Origin: Thalassospira sp. ER-Se-21-Dark
GTDB lineage: Bacteria; Pseudomonadota; Alphaproteobacteria; Rhodospirillales; Thalassospiraceae
DNA length: 64,000 nucleotides
Assembly: GCF_017922435.1 (NCBI RefSeq)
Contig: NZ_VDEZ01000005.1
Coordinates: forward strand, 1-64,000
Reading direction: 5' to 3'
The notes beneath the pieces are model-generated. The model ran no database searches. It saw only the letters and a list, made by a program, of their open reading frames with translations, and had not been told where the DNA came from. Shown here one piece after another: positions 1-8,213 of the stretch. Numbering within the stretch: the stretch's first letter is position 1; every line of letters begins with the position of its first letter. The position numbers and the translations under genes are program-made.

Positions 1-112
1 GCTGCCCGCGCATCCCTTCCTTCTGATCTACAATGTCAAAGAACTCTAGGACCGAAGCCCCGAACCGCTCAGTCCGCGTCGCCGTCTCGTTGGCGCCGCA
101 CCCCGTCGGTGG
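1..112 (-). other. 5' leader of an rRNA operon that continues past the left edge
   Basis: Read on the minus strand, this stretch runs from just below a strong promoter to the window edge. It holds the boxA-like antitermination element GTTCTTTGACAT at 33-44, followed by the purine-rich and GCGGGC stretch that usually lies shortly before mature 16S rRNA in alphaproteobacteria. No reading frame is convincing. The mature rRNA itself is not in the window, so the identification rests on the promoter, boxA and leader layout. Confidence 0.75.
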
Positions 113-118
113 AGGCGG

Positions 119-147
119 GTTATAGGCCCCACTCCCAAAACTGTCAA
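119..147 (-). promoter_or_regulatory. Consensus sigma-70 promoter, probably for rRNA
   Basis: On the minus strand a perfect -35 TTGACA (142-147) is followed by exactly 17 bases and then a -10 TATAAC (119-124). Upstream (148-200) is A/T-rich, with A- and T-tracts and a perfect inverted repeat CGCAAAA-T-TTTTGCG at 184-198, which fits an UP element. Transcription would start near 112 and read into the leader with boxA. Confidence 0.85.
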
Positions 148-368
148 ACACCTTTTTGCAAAAAAATGACAGAAATGTCGTTACGCAAAATTTTTGCGCG
201 AAACCATATATAGGTTTCACTTTTATGACCTGCAAGGGGCCCAAAACCCGAAAATCGGGGGTCGCTTCGATTGCTCTGCGCGATAATGCCGATAAGATGT
301 TCGCGCAAGTTTTTACCCGACACAGAATCACCTGCGCCAAAAGCGGCAAATAATCCGGATCAACGCCC

Positions 369-1439
369 ATGCAAGACGACAAAACATCCCCGAGATCGCA
401 AAGTGATTCGGAAATCATGCGTTCTTATCCCGATCAACCAACCCCGATTGAGGTGATCGACATGCATACCGGGGGTGAGCCGCTGCGAATCATTACGTCC
501 GGTTACCCCGATATTCCCGGCGAAGACATTCTGGCCAAGCGCCGCCATGCCAGAGATCACCTTGATCATCTGCGGCGCTTTTTAATGTTCGAACCGCGCG
601 GTCATTACGACATGTATGGCGCGATCCTGGTTCCGCCCAGCCTGCCCGATGCCGACCTTGCGGTGCTGTTCATTCATAATGAAGGCTATTCGACCATGTG
701 CGGCCATGCGATTCTGGCCCTTGGTCGCTATGCGATTGATTATGGTCTGGTCAAAGCGGTCGAGCCGATTACCACAGTCAATATTGAATGCCCATGCGGC
801 CTGGTGCGCGCCGAGGTCGAGGTGCATGAGGGCAAAACCGGCAAGGTTCGGTTCTCGTCGGTGCCGTCCTTCATGTTTGCCAGTGATGTTTCCTTGCGTC
901 TTCCTGATGGTACGGTCTTTAAAGCCGATATCGGATATGGTGGGGCGTTTTATGCCATTCTGGATGCCGGGCAATTTGATATCGCCATCACGCCGGAAAA
1001 TGCCCGCCACCTGACGCGTCTGGCGGAGGCGATTTGCCAAGCGGTGAATGACAGCGTGACGCTGTCCCATCCCGATCATGACGATCTGGCCTTTTTATAT
1101 GGTGCAATCCTGACCGACGGGCGCGATGCGTTTGAGACGTCCGCGACACGTAATATATGTGTATTTGCCAAAAGTCAGGTCGACCGTAGCCCGACCGGGT
1201 CCGGCGTCAGTGCCCGGCTTGCCATTCAGCACGCCAAGGGACTGATTACACCGGGAGATATCCGCGTGTTTGAAAGCGTGATCGGGTCGCGCTTTGCAGG
1301 ATCGGTTGAAGCCACAACCCGCTGTGGTCCGCATGAAGCCATCATCGCCTCGGTCACGGGCAAGGCGCATTATAGTGGCAAGGCAAGTTTCTGGCTTGAA
1401 GAGGATGATGAGATCGGGCGCGGCTTTATTGTTGGCTGA
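369..1439 (+). CDS. Proline racemase superfamily protein, probable trans-3-hydroxy-L-proline dehydratase
   Basis: A 356-residue PrpA-fold enzyme with the HTGGEP motif near the N-terminus and both active-site loops. The first loop is MCGH with Cys111. The second reads DRSPTGSG, so Thr276 stands where racemases and epimerases have their second Cys. In this family Cys/Thr pairing marks the dehydratases that turn trans-3-hydroxy-L-proline into delta1-pyrroline-2-carboxylate (EC 4.2.1.77). A bona fide racemase or epimerase is therefore unlikely. The gene sits beside a hydroxyproline operon and its own strong terminator. No strong ribosome site precedes 369; ATG 417 (MRSYPD) is a reasonable alternative start because homologues begin about there. 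Confidence 0.85.
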   Translation: MQDDKTSPRSQSDSEIMRSYPDQPTPIEVIDMHTGGEPLRIITSGYPDIPGEDILAKRRHARDHLDHLRRFLMFEPRGHYDMYGAILVPPSLPDADLAVLFIHNEGYSTMCGHAILALGRYAIDYGLVKAVEPITTVNIECPCGLVRAEVEVHEGKTGKVRFSSVPSFMFASDVSLRLPDGTVFKADIGYGGAFYAILDAGQFDIAITPENARHLTRLAEAICQAVNDSVTLSHPDHDDLAFLYGAILTDGRDAFETSATRNICVFAKSQVDRSPTGSGVSARLAIQHAKGLITPGDIRVFESVIGSRFAGSVEATTRCGPHEAIIASVTGKAHYSGKASFWLEEDDEIGRGFIVG

Positions 1440-1460
1440 GGTCAACAAGACAGAAACAGA

Positions 1461-1488
1461 AAAGGGATGCCATCAGCATCCCTTTTTA
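1461..1488 (+). terminator. Rho-independent terminator of the dehydratase gene
   Basis: A perfect 10-bp stem, AAAGGGATGC / GCATCCCTTT (1461-1470 and 1476-1485), has a CATCA loop and is followed by more T. It lies 21 bases after the stop codon at 1439. Because the arms start with A and end with T it may also serve the converging GntR gene ending at 1518. Confidence 0.85.
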
Positions 1489-1517
1489 CGTTTCGGACTT
1501 GGTCGGACTTGGTTCGC

Positions 1518-2186
1518 CTATTCACGCGCCTTGCGCAGGCAGTCCATCAGGCTGTCGGCAGAACTTTGGATGTGATTGGCGAGAAGCTCGACAGCCTCTT
1601 CGACATTCCCGGCCTTGCAGGCGTCAAATATCTGGTGGTGTTCGCGCTCGGCCCGGTCGGTTGCGCCGGAAAGGGCCAGCTGTGCCTGGGTAAAACGCAC
1701 AGTGTTGTTGCCGATCATGCGGACAATCTCGAGCGTCTTGGGACGGTTCGATGCGCGGTAAAGCCGATCGTGGAATTCGCGGTTAAGCTCCCCCCACTTG
1801 GAAACATCGCCGGATCGGAACGCCTCGTCATAGACCATCAGGATATCTTCAACCGATTTCAGGTCCGCCGGGGTCAGGCGCGGAACCGCGTGACGCAGAA
1901 GATCACATTCAAGCAGCTTGCGGACTTCAAACAGCTCCTCGATCTCGTCAAGCGAGAGCTGCGAGACAATCGCGCCCTTGTGCGGCTGGAACGAAACGAG
2001 GCCTTCGGCATCAAGGCGCTGCAGGGCTTCGCGGACCGGAATGCGTGAGACGTTATATTCACCCGCGATGGCATCCTGTCGCAATTGATAGCCGGCAGGA
2101 AAATCGCCGGTCAGAATACGTGCACGAAGATCTTCGGTCACCTGATCGGTGATGGTACGGCGGGTAAATCGCGGTGATGCGGTCAT
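1518..2186 (-). CDS. GntR-family regulator with FCD ligand-binding domain
   Basis: A 222-residue FadR-subfamily repressor. Residues about 10-75 form the winged helix-turn-helix (TDQVTEDLRARILTGDFPAG, then VSRIPVREALQRLDAEGLV), and the rest is an all-helical FCD domain with the acidic and His positions that bind metal and small acids (for example EFHDRLYRAS and the late HHQIF). Members often control amino-acid or sugar-acid catabolism. It lies between the two hydroxyproline racemase-family genes and is likely their regulator. Candidate operators are the palindrome at 5872-5881 and the inverted repeat at 2304-2324. The inducer cannot be read from the sequence. Confidence 0.88.
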   Translation of the reverse strand: MTASPRFTRRTITDQVTEDLRARILTGDFPAGYQLRQDAIAGEYNVSRIPVREALQRLDAEGLVSFQPHKGAIVSQLSLDEIEELFEVRKLLECDLLRHAVPRLTPADLKSVEDILMVYDEAFRSGDVSKWGELNREFHDRLYRASNRPKTLEIVRMIGNNTVRFTQAQLALSGATDRAEREHHQIFDACKAGNVEEAVELLANHIQSSADSLMDCLRKARE

Positions 2187-2253
2187 TTCAGCTCTTTTAT
2201 GGTGTTACCCCGACGCGACATGGCATGCTGATCAATCGGGCAAAATTCCATCC

Positions 2254-2324
2254 GACAGAATCTGTCAGTTTTGCTATTCATAGCGTTGGGTCAGACAAGT
2301 CGCAATACAATTGCCTACTGTATT
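2254..2324. promoter_or_regulatory. Dyad-rich control region upstream of the GntR gene
   Basis: Three inverted repeats lie in a short space upstream of the regulator: GACAG-AAT-CTGTC (2254-2266), GCTAT-TC-ATAGC (2273-2284) and AATACA-N9-TGTATT (2304-2324). The last shares ATACAA with the perfect palindrome in the promoter of the hydroxyproline operon (5872-5881). Autoregulation is an inference. Confidence 0.4.
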
Positions 2325-2352
2325 AGCAGCCAAACTTCGCCGATATACGACA

Positions 2353-2373
2353 AAGGGGGCATGAAGCCCCCTT
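2353..2373 (-). terminator. Terminator of the hydroxyproline operon
   Basis: A perfect 8-bp stem, AAGGGGGC / GCCCCCTT, with an ATGAA loop lies just past the epimerase stop codon on the minus strand. The T-run after it is short (TTTG), so termination may be incomplete and leave some read-through into the GntR gene, which has the same orientation. Confidence 0.7.
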
Positions 2374-2395
2374 GGTGTGATCGACAGCACTTTGC

Positions 2396-3397
2396 CTATT
2401 TGACAATGAAGCCATGGGCATAGGGATCGCGGTCATCAATGAAGATGGTGTTGTAGCCATGCTTGCGCGCCCAGCCTTCAATCCCCGGCACGACGGCATC
2501 AAATTCGCCGACCCTGGTTTTCTCGACCACCGATACCCGGAACTGTGATCCGATGATGCTTTCATGGACCAATTCATGCTCGGGATCCCAGTGCCCCTTG
2601 GCAACCAGCTGGGCGAGACGGGCCGAGGAACCCGTCCCACATGGCGAGCGATCAATACCCTTGTCGCCATAAAACACCGCATTGCGATGTGTGCTGTCGG
2701 GTTGGGTCGGCTTGCCGGTCCACTGGATGTGCGACAGGCCCTTGATATCGGGATAGAGCGGATGCACGAATTCGTTCTGCTCGTTCAGGCGACGGCGGAG
2801 TTCCGGGCTGATGCGTTGCAGGTCACCGGCCGAAAAATCGGCCATGTCGCGGTAGTTTTCCTGCGGTTCGACAATCGCATAGAAATTACCACCATAGGCA
2901 ACATCGACCTTGATCGGACCAATATCTGGGCAATCGACTTCGATATCGGTTTTATAGAGGAACGACGGAACGTTGGTCAGCTTGACCGATTCAACGTAAT
3001 CGCCAACCTGATTATATTCGGCAATGACGAGGCCCGCCGGTGTTTCAAGGCGCAGACGACCGGGGATTTTGGGTTTTACCAGGCCTTCCTCGATCGCCAT
3101 GGTCACAGTACCAATCGTGCCATGGCCGCACATCGGCAGGCAGCCAGACGTTTCGATAAACAGGACCGCGACGTCATAGTCATCCGAGGTCGGGTCATAG
3201 AGGATCGAGCCCGACATGACATCATGACCGCGCGGTTCAAACATCAGCCCGGTACGGATCCAGTCATACTCACGAAGAAAATGCGCACGCTTTTCAAGCA
3301 TGGTCGCACCGTCAAGCTTGGGGCCGCCGCCGGCAACCAGACGCACCGGGTTGCCACAGGTATGACCGTCGACACAAAAGAAACTGCTTTTCGCCAT
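2396..3397 (-). CDS. 4-hydroxyproline 2-epimerase (proline racemase family)
   Basis: A 333-residue PrpA-fold protein with both catalytic cysteines: Cys90 in PMCGHG and Cys253 in DRSPCGTG. The Cys/Cys pair is diagnostic for two-base racemases and epimerases. It should interconvert trans-4-hydroxy-L-proline and cis-4-hydroxy-D-proline in the cytoplasm. It follows the FAD-dependent dehydrogenase gene by 10 bases in the same operon, which supports the hydroxyproline assignment over proline racemase. It is the Cys/Cys counterpart of the Cys/Thr protein at 369-1439. Confidence 0.9.
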   Translation of the reverse strand: MAKSSFFCVDGHTCGNPVRLVAGGGPKLDGATMLEKRAHFLREYDWIRTGLMFEPRGHDVMSGSILYDPTSDDYDVAVLFIETSGCLPMCGHGTIGTVTMAIEEGLVKPKIPGRLRLETPAGLVIAEYNQVGDYVESVKLTNVPSFLYKTDIEVDCPDIGPIKVDVAYGGNFYAIVEPQENYRDMADFSAGDLQRISPELRRRLNEQNEFVHPLYPDIKGLSHIQWTGKPTQPDSTHRNAVFYGDKGIDRSPCGTGSSARLAQLVAKGHWDPEHELVHESIIGSQFRVSVVEKTRVGEFDAVVPGIEGWARKHGYNTIFIDDRDPYAHGFIVK

Positions 3398-3407
3398 GGA
3401 TGGGGCC

Positions 3408-4709
3408 CTAGATGCTATAGAAACGAGAGAAACGATTAATGCGATATGGGGTCATGTCGACGGGCGTTTTGCCCGTTGACATCAGATCGGCAACCAGACG
3501 CCCGGTCGTCGCCCCCAGCGTCAAGCCAAGATGCCCGTGCCCAAAGGCAAAATAAGCATTGGCATGATGCGGGCTTTTGGAAATGACCGGGGTTGAATCG
3601 GGCATGGAAGGACGGAAGCCCATCCATTCCGTGCCGCCCTCGGCATTGAGTTTTGGCAGAACTTCCTTGCCCTTGGCAAACAGGGCCTTGGCACGTTCGT
3701 AATTTGGTGCGGCCAGAAGGCCCCCAAGTTCGACCGCCCCACCGACGCGAATGCCCATTTCAAGCGGACTTAAAACAAAGCTGTCATCCGCACAGACAAT
3801 CATGCGCGACAGTTTGGCATCGTGATAGGGCACGGTGGTGTTGTAGCCGCGTTCGGTATCAAGCGGCACCGGCGAGCCCAGCCGTTTGGCCAGCGTCTTT
3901 GACCAGGCACCGCAGGCGACAACCACATGATCAAACGTGATCATGTCGCCGGCATCGGTGGTGGCGGCACGCGGTTTGCCATCGCGGAAGACAAAATTGG
4001 TCACATCGGCGGTCTCGAACTTGCCGCCACGATCGAGGAAATGCTTGAAAATACCGGCGGTGATTTTGAACGGATCAAGGACATGGCCCCAGTCTTCTTC
4101 CATCACGCCACAGGCAAAGATCGGCGCCAGATCCGGTTCGATATCGCGCACTTCATCACGGGTCAGGTCGCGTAACTTGATGCCGTTACGCCGACGCAGA
4201 TCAATGGCATATTCGGCCGCCTGACGAGACGCATTGCTGCGATACACCGCCATCGCACCGTGTTTTTTGAAAACCGCGTCCGTAAGGCCAGCTTCCTTAA
4301 GCACCGGGTCGTAATCATCCCATGCGCGATTGAGCAAGGTCGCCATGTTGGTTGCGATCTGTTCGACCCGTTGCTTTCTGCTGGATGCCAAAAACATTAA
4401 CAACCAGGGCATCATTTTCGGCAAATAGCCCCAGCGCACCGAAAGCGGGCCCAATGGGTCCATCAACCAACCGGGCACGTTTTTAAGCACGCCCGGCATC
4501 GCAACTGGTGCACATTCGGAAACCGCAATTCCGCCAGCATTGCCAAAGGATGCGCCCATGCCCGGTTCGCCACGATCAAGAATTGTGACGTCATAGCCCT
4601 TATCGAGCAGCGCCAACCCGACATTGGCCCCAACAATACCCGCACCAATCACAACGACCTTTTGGCCGGCAGCGGTATCGGATGGCGTGGCGGTTTTGGC
4701 TGATGTCAT
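3408..4709 (-). CDS. FAD-dependent D-amino acid dehydrogenase, probable D-hydroxyproline dehydrogenase
   Basis: A 433-residue DAO-family flavoprotein. The N-terminal Rossmann motif VVIGAGIVGANVGLALLDKG (residues about 16-35) binds FAD, and a conserved C-terminal FAD contact reads GHGHLGLTLGA. It would oxidise cis-4-hydroxy-D-proline to 1-pyrroline-4-hydroxy-2-carboxylate and pass electrons to the respiratory chain. The reading frame extends to 4757, but ATG 4709 is preceded by GAGAGG about 8 bases away and gives the normal family N-terminus, so that start is used. Placement between the epimerase and the DapA-type deaminase matches known hydroxyproline operons. A general D-amino acid dehydrogenase is the alternative. 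Confidence 0.87.
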   Translation of the reverse strand: MTSAKTATPSDTAAGQKVVVIGAGIVGANVGLALLDKGYDVTILDRGEPGMGASFGNAGGIAVSECAPVAMPGVLKNVPGWLMDPLGPLSVRWGYLPKMMPWLLMFLASSRKQRVEQIATNMATLLNRAWDDYDPVLKEAGLTDAVFKKHGAMAVYRSNASRQAAEYAIDLRRRNGIKLRDLTRDEVRDIEPDLAPIFACGVMEEDWGHVLDPFKITAGIFKHFLDRGGKFETADVTNFVFRDGKPRAATTDAGDMITFDHVVVACGAWSKTLAKRLGSPVPLDTERGYNTTVPYHDAKLSRMIVCADDSFVLSPLEMGIRVGGAVELGGLLAAPNYERAKALFAKGKEVLPKLNAEGGTEWMGFRPSMPDSTPVISKSPHHANAYFAFGHGHLGLTLGATTGRLVADLMSTGKTPVDMTPYRINRFSRFYSI

Positions 4710-4879
4710 TTCGGGGCCTCTCGAATTTCGACGATGCGTATTTTGGTGCTTCGGCACAGCAAACAGATAGCAGGAAGCTCCCCCGCGAGATAAGCGGAGG
4801 AGCTCACTGTTTCATCAAATACCGTCTCAATGCAATCACGGTTTTGCGGGTACGCATCCTGATTGCAAAGGACTGCCGA

Positions 4880-5776
4880 TCAGAGCGACGGGCGGGTATC
4901 GATGGCTTTTTGGATGGTGGCCTTGATGGTTTCAAGCTCTTCACCGACCAGCGGCAGACGCGGTGCGCGAACGTGCGGTTTGCCAACGCCAGTCATTTCC
5001 TGGGCAAGCTTGATGTACTGAACCAGCTTGGCATGGACATCCATGTGCAGAACCGGGGTGAACCAGCGATAGATTTCAAGCGCTTCGGTGTATTTGCCTT
5101 CCGACAGCAGCTTCCAGAGCGCAACCGATTCCTTCGGGAAGGCATCGGTGAAACCGGAAATCCAGCCAACGGCACCGAGAACCTGCGTTTCCATGACAAG
5201 ATCATCCATGCCGCAGAACAGAACGAAACGATCGCCGCAGGCATTATAGATGTCGGTAATACGACGCGGATCGCCCGAGCTTTCCTTGATCGCGACAAGG
5301 TTTTTGACATCGGCAAGCTGGTTGAACTCTTCGGGCTTGATGTCGATGCGATAGGCACCCGGATTGTTATAGATCATGATCGGCAGCTTGGTCGCACCCG
5401 CGACCGTGCGGAAATGCTCGATATTTTCGCGCGGATCGGCGGTATAAACCATGCCGGGCAGAAGCATCAGGCCATCAGCACCGAGCTTTTCGCATTCCTG
5501 TACGTAGCGGATGGCAGCACGGGTCGAGTTTTCGGCGACACCGGACAGGACCGGGATGCGGCCCTTGGTGACTTCGACGGCCAGCTTCAGAACGGCGATT
5601 TTTTCGTCTGGCTCAAGGGCGGTGTTTTCACCAACCGAGCCCAGCATGACGAGGCCATCGACACCGGCCGTGATCAGGTCTTCGATCTGTTTGGCGGTCA
5701 TATCGAAATCGATCGAACCGTCTTCGTTCATCTGGGTGGCAACGGCGGGGAAAACGCCAGTCCAGTTTACCTGCAT
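4880..5776 (-). CDS. DapA/NAL-family enzyme, probable 1-pyrroline-4-hydroxy-2-carboxylate deaminase
   Basis: A 298-residue class I aldolase-fold TIM barrel. The Schiff-base lysine is Lys164 in VAIKESSGD and the partner tyrosine is Tyr136 in IMIYNNPG. In hydroxyproline degradation this family deaminates and dehydrates the dehydrogenase product to alpha-ketoglutarate semialdehyde (EC 3.5.4.22). A dihydrodipicolinate synthase role is less likely given the neighbours. The start at 5776 has a perfect AGGAGG (5786-5791) at 9 bases; the longer frame to 5857 is rejected. It is the first gene of the operon and has the palindromic operator candidate upstream. Confidence 0.85.
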   Translation of the reverse strand: MQVNWTGVFPAVATQMNEDGSIDFDMTAKQIEDLITAGVDGLVMLGSVGENTALEPDEKIAVLKLAVEVTKGRIPVLSGVAENSTRAAIRYVQECEKLGADGLMLLPGMVYTADPRENIEHFRTVAGATKLPIMIYNNPGAYRIDIKPEEFNQLADVKNLVAIKESSGDPRRITDIYNACGDRFVLFCGMDDLVMETQVLGAVGWISGFTDAFPKESVALWKLLSEGKYTEALEIYRWFTPVLHMDVHAKLVQYIKLAQEMTGVGKPHVRAPRLPLVGEELETIKATIQKAIDTRPSL

Positions 5777-6110
5777 GGAAAGAAACCTCCTGATATGGCA
5801 GCACGGCAACATACCGGCGCCTTTAAGCATCACAGCCCCGATCAACGGCGACCGCATTCAATTCATGTATATTGTATACAAAACTAAAAATCACGATGCA
5901 ACGGGATTTTTGTTGAAATTGTTTTGTCGGCAAAACCCACAGAATAGGAGGGATGGTCCCGTTTGGCGAAAGTACTCCATCGGACATACGCCCGTCAGGA
6001 AGACACGGATTGCACCTCAATCTCCATCAACAAGAACGCGTCGACCAGCTGGCACGATATATGGTTTAATCATTTCTGCATTCTTCAACCTATTAAACTT
6101 GAGGGCGATG
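5777..6110. promoter_or_regulatory. Divergent control region with a perfect TTGTATACAA palindrome
   Basis: This 334-base gap separates the hydroxyproline operon (leftward) from the two-domain oxidoreductase (rightward). The perfect 10-base palindrome TTGTATACAA lies at 5872-5881, about 95 bases from the deaminase start. It resembles the TNGTNNNACNA-type operators of FCD-subfamily GntR proteins, so the adjacent GntR regulator is the obvious candidate to bind it. An open frame continues upstream of 6111 through this gap but shows no coding similarity. Confidence 0.6.
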
Positions 6111-8213
6111 ATGACGGAGATGAAGGCCTTGCTGCGTTTTTCCGGTGAACGCAAACTTGCGCTGGCCAATTGCCCCATTCCGCAGCCGGGCAAAAATGCT
6201 GTCCTTCTCAAAACGGCCTACTCTGTCATCAGTCCTGGAACGGAATTCACCCAAGCCGATCAGGCGCGCGCATCCTTGTTGCAAAAGGCTTGGCAGCGAC
6301 CGGATTTGGTCGCGCTGACATTGAAGCATCTGAAATCGGAAGGCTTTGGGAGAACACGTGCGCGTGTTGAAAACCGTCTGGGGCGCCCGATGCCAATGGG
6401 CTATTGCGCTGTCGGGCGGATCGAAGTCACGGGCGAGAATGTTACGGACCTGAAGGCTGGTCAGCGTGTTGCGATTGCGGGGATGGGGCAGGCCAATCAT
6501 GCCGAGTGGAATCAGGTTTCGGTTAACCTTGCCTGCCCGGTTCCGGATGCGGTGCCCGACCGCAAGGCCGTGTTTGCAACATTGTATGCCTTGGCCTTGC
6601 ATGCGCTTCGGCAGGGAGAGACATCGATTGGTGATCAGGTTGCTGTTATCGGGGCGGGTTTGATTGGGCAGCTTGTCGCTGAGACGGCAAGGGTTGCCGG
6701 TGCGTTGGTGACCGTGATTGAGCCGGACCTTTCGCGCCGCAAGATTGCAACCAGTGAGAGCCGTGCCGTCGGTTTCGCCAAGGCACGCGACGCGTCGCAA
6801 AGCGGGTTTGACAGCGTCTTTATCTGCGCGCCGGGCAAGGGAAATCATCGATTGATCGACGACGCTGCCCGCCTTTGTCGCGATCGGGGCACAATCATAT
6901 GCGTTGGCGATATCGCCCCGAATGGCCAGCGAAAGGTGTTGTATGAAAAGGAAATCACCATTCGGCAAGTCCGGTCCTATGGACCGGGGCGTTATGATCC
7001 CAACTATGAGGAGCGTGGCGAAGATTATCCGCTTGGTCACGTGCGCTGGACCATTAAGCGCAACATGCAGGCAGCCCTTGATTTGATGGCAGATGGCCGC
7101 CTTGATCCGACACCATTGATCACATCCGAGATTGATTTTGCCGATATCGCAGATCACTTCGCCAAGGGGCCAGACCCAGCACAATTGGCGACACTGGTGC
7201 GATACAGATACGCAGAGAACGCACCAGTAGAGCCACCTGCTCCGTCGGTACAGACATCCGTGCCGGCCCGTGACCATGTCCGGGCCGGACTGATCGGGGC
7301 TGGCAACTATCTGGGGGGCAGTTTATTGCCCTTGTTGCAAAAGCATCCGAAGATTGAGATTGCAGCCTGCTGTTCTCAAAGCGGGTTGGCGGCGGTTGCG
7401 CTCTCAAAGAAGATTGACGGGCTGCGCCTGTATGGCGGGGCGGACGAGCTGCTTGAGGATCAAAGTGTCAACAGCGTTATCATCGCCACACGCCATGACA
7501 GTCACGCTGAATTGGCAGCAAAGTCAATCGCGGCCGGGAAGCATGTCTGGCTGGAAAAACCCATTGCGATTGATCGCGCTGGGCTGGATTTGCTGCGAGA
7601 AGTCGCCGATCGCGCACCGCGACACATCTTCATGGTTGGGCATAATCGGCGTTATGCGCCGATGGCTGTGAAACTGCGCGAAGTGTTGCCAACTGGTGTA
7701 AAACAATTTCACTACCGGGTTCGCATCACGCCGCTTCCGACCGATCACTGGCTTCACCATCCGGATCAGGGCGGACGCACGCTTGGCGAGATCAGTCATT
7801 TTATTGATCTGATTATGAGCCTGATCGATAGCGAGTTGAATGAGCTTAATTGTCACTGGATTGATCGCACGGCGGGTGACAGCATCTGGCAGCTGCGCTT
7901 TGCCGATGGGTCAATGGGCGAGGTCAGTTACCTGCACGGCAATCGGGGAGAGCCCAAGGAAGTGCTTGAGGTAACGGCGCCGAATTTCTCGGCCAGCCTG
8001 TTTAACTGGAAAAAACTTCGGGTGAATGGCCGGATCGTAACACGCAACTGGTTTGGGCAGGACAAGGGACAGGCGGCTGCAATTGAGGCCTTCGCGGATG
8101 CCGTTGCAAGTGGCGAGCGCCCTGCCCTGATGCCAAGCATTGAGCACGAGATCAATCTGATGGTGCGTATCCTGACGGCCGCCAACACGACCACCGCCCA
8201 AACGCCAAATTAG
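6111..8213 (+). CDS. Two-domain oxidoreductase: zinc-less alcohol dehydrogenase-like domain fused to GFO/IDH/MocA domain
   Basis: A 700-residue fusion. Residues about 1-370 resemble medium-chain dehydrogenases, with a GroES-like start, a nucleotide-binding VAVIGAGLIGQLVAET and a characteristic SYGPGRYDPNYEERG segment. From about 385 a second Rossmann motif (AGLIGAGNYLGG) opens a GFO/IDH/MocA domain with the family EKPIAI motif. Such fusions are known, mostly near polysaccharide genes, and their substrates are largely undefined. Here it stands alone. GAGG at 6101-6104 supports ATG 6111 (or 6108); the much longer frame from 5511 crosses the promoter region and is rejected. The last codon overlaps the converging AEC gene tail to tail. 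Confidence 0.82.
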   Translation: MTEMKALLRFSGERKLALANCPIPQPGKNAVLLKTAYSVISPGTEFTQADQARASLLQKAWQRPDLVALTLKHLKSEGFGRTRARVENRLGRPMPMGYCAVGRIEVTGENVTDLKAGQRVAIAGMGQANHAEWNQVSVNLACPVPDAVPDRKAVFATLYALALHALRQGETSIGDQVAVIGAGLIGQLVAETARVAGALVTVIEPDLSRRKIATSESRAVGFAKARDASQSGFDSVFICAPGKGNHRLIDDAARLCRDRGTIICVGDIAPNGQRKVLYEKEITIRQVRSYGPGRYDPNYEERGEDYPLGHVRWTIKRNMQAALDLMADGRLDPTPLITSEIDFADIADHFAKGPDPAQLATLVRYRYAENAPVEPPAPSVQTSVPARDHVRAGLIGAGNYLGGSLLPLLQKHPKIEIAACCSQSGLAAVALSKKIDGLRLYGGADELLEDQSVNSVIIATRHDSHAELAAKSIAAGKHVWLEKPIAIDRAGLDLLREVADRAPRHIFMVGHNRRYAPMAVKLREVLPTGVKQFHYRVRITPLPTDHWLHHPDQGGRTLGEISHFIDLIMSLIDSELNELNCHWIDRTAGDSIWQLRFADGSMGEVSYLHGNRGEPKEVLEVTAPNFSASLFNWKKLRVNGRIVTRNWFGQDKGQAAAIEAFADAVASGERPALMPSIEHEINLMVRILTAANTTTAQTPN

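Noticed and set aside
4682-5887. A 401-residue frame opposite the DapA-family gene
   Set aside because: It is antisense to the Lys164/Tyr136 enzyme and crosses its ribosome site and promoter; it shows no recognisable domain.
5511-6110. N-terminal extension of the two-domain oxidoreductase
   Set aside because: The extension overlaps the opposite deaminase gene and the promoter palindrome and has no family similarity; a ribosome site supports 6111.
6093-7277. A 394-residue frame opposite the two-domain oxidoreductase
   Set aside because: It is antisense to clear Rossmann motifs and rich in His, Cys and Arg, as usual for shadow frames.
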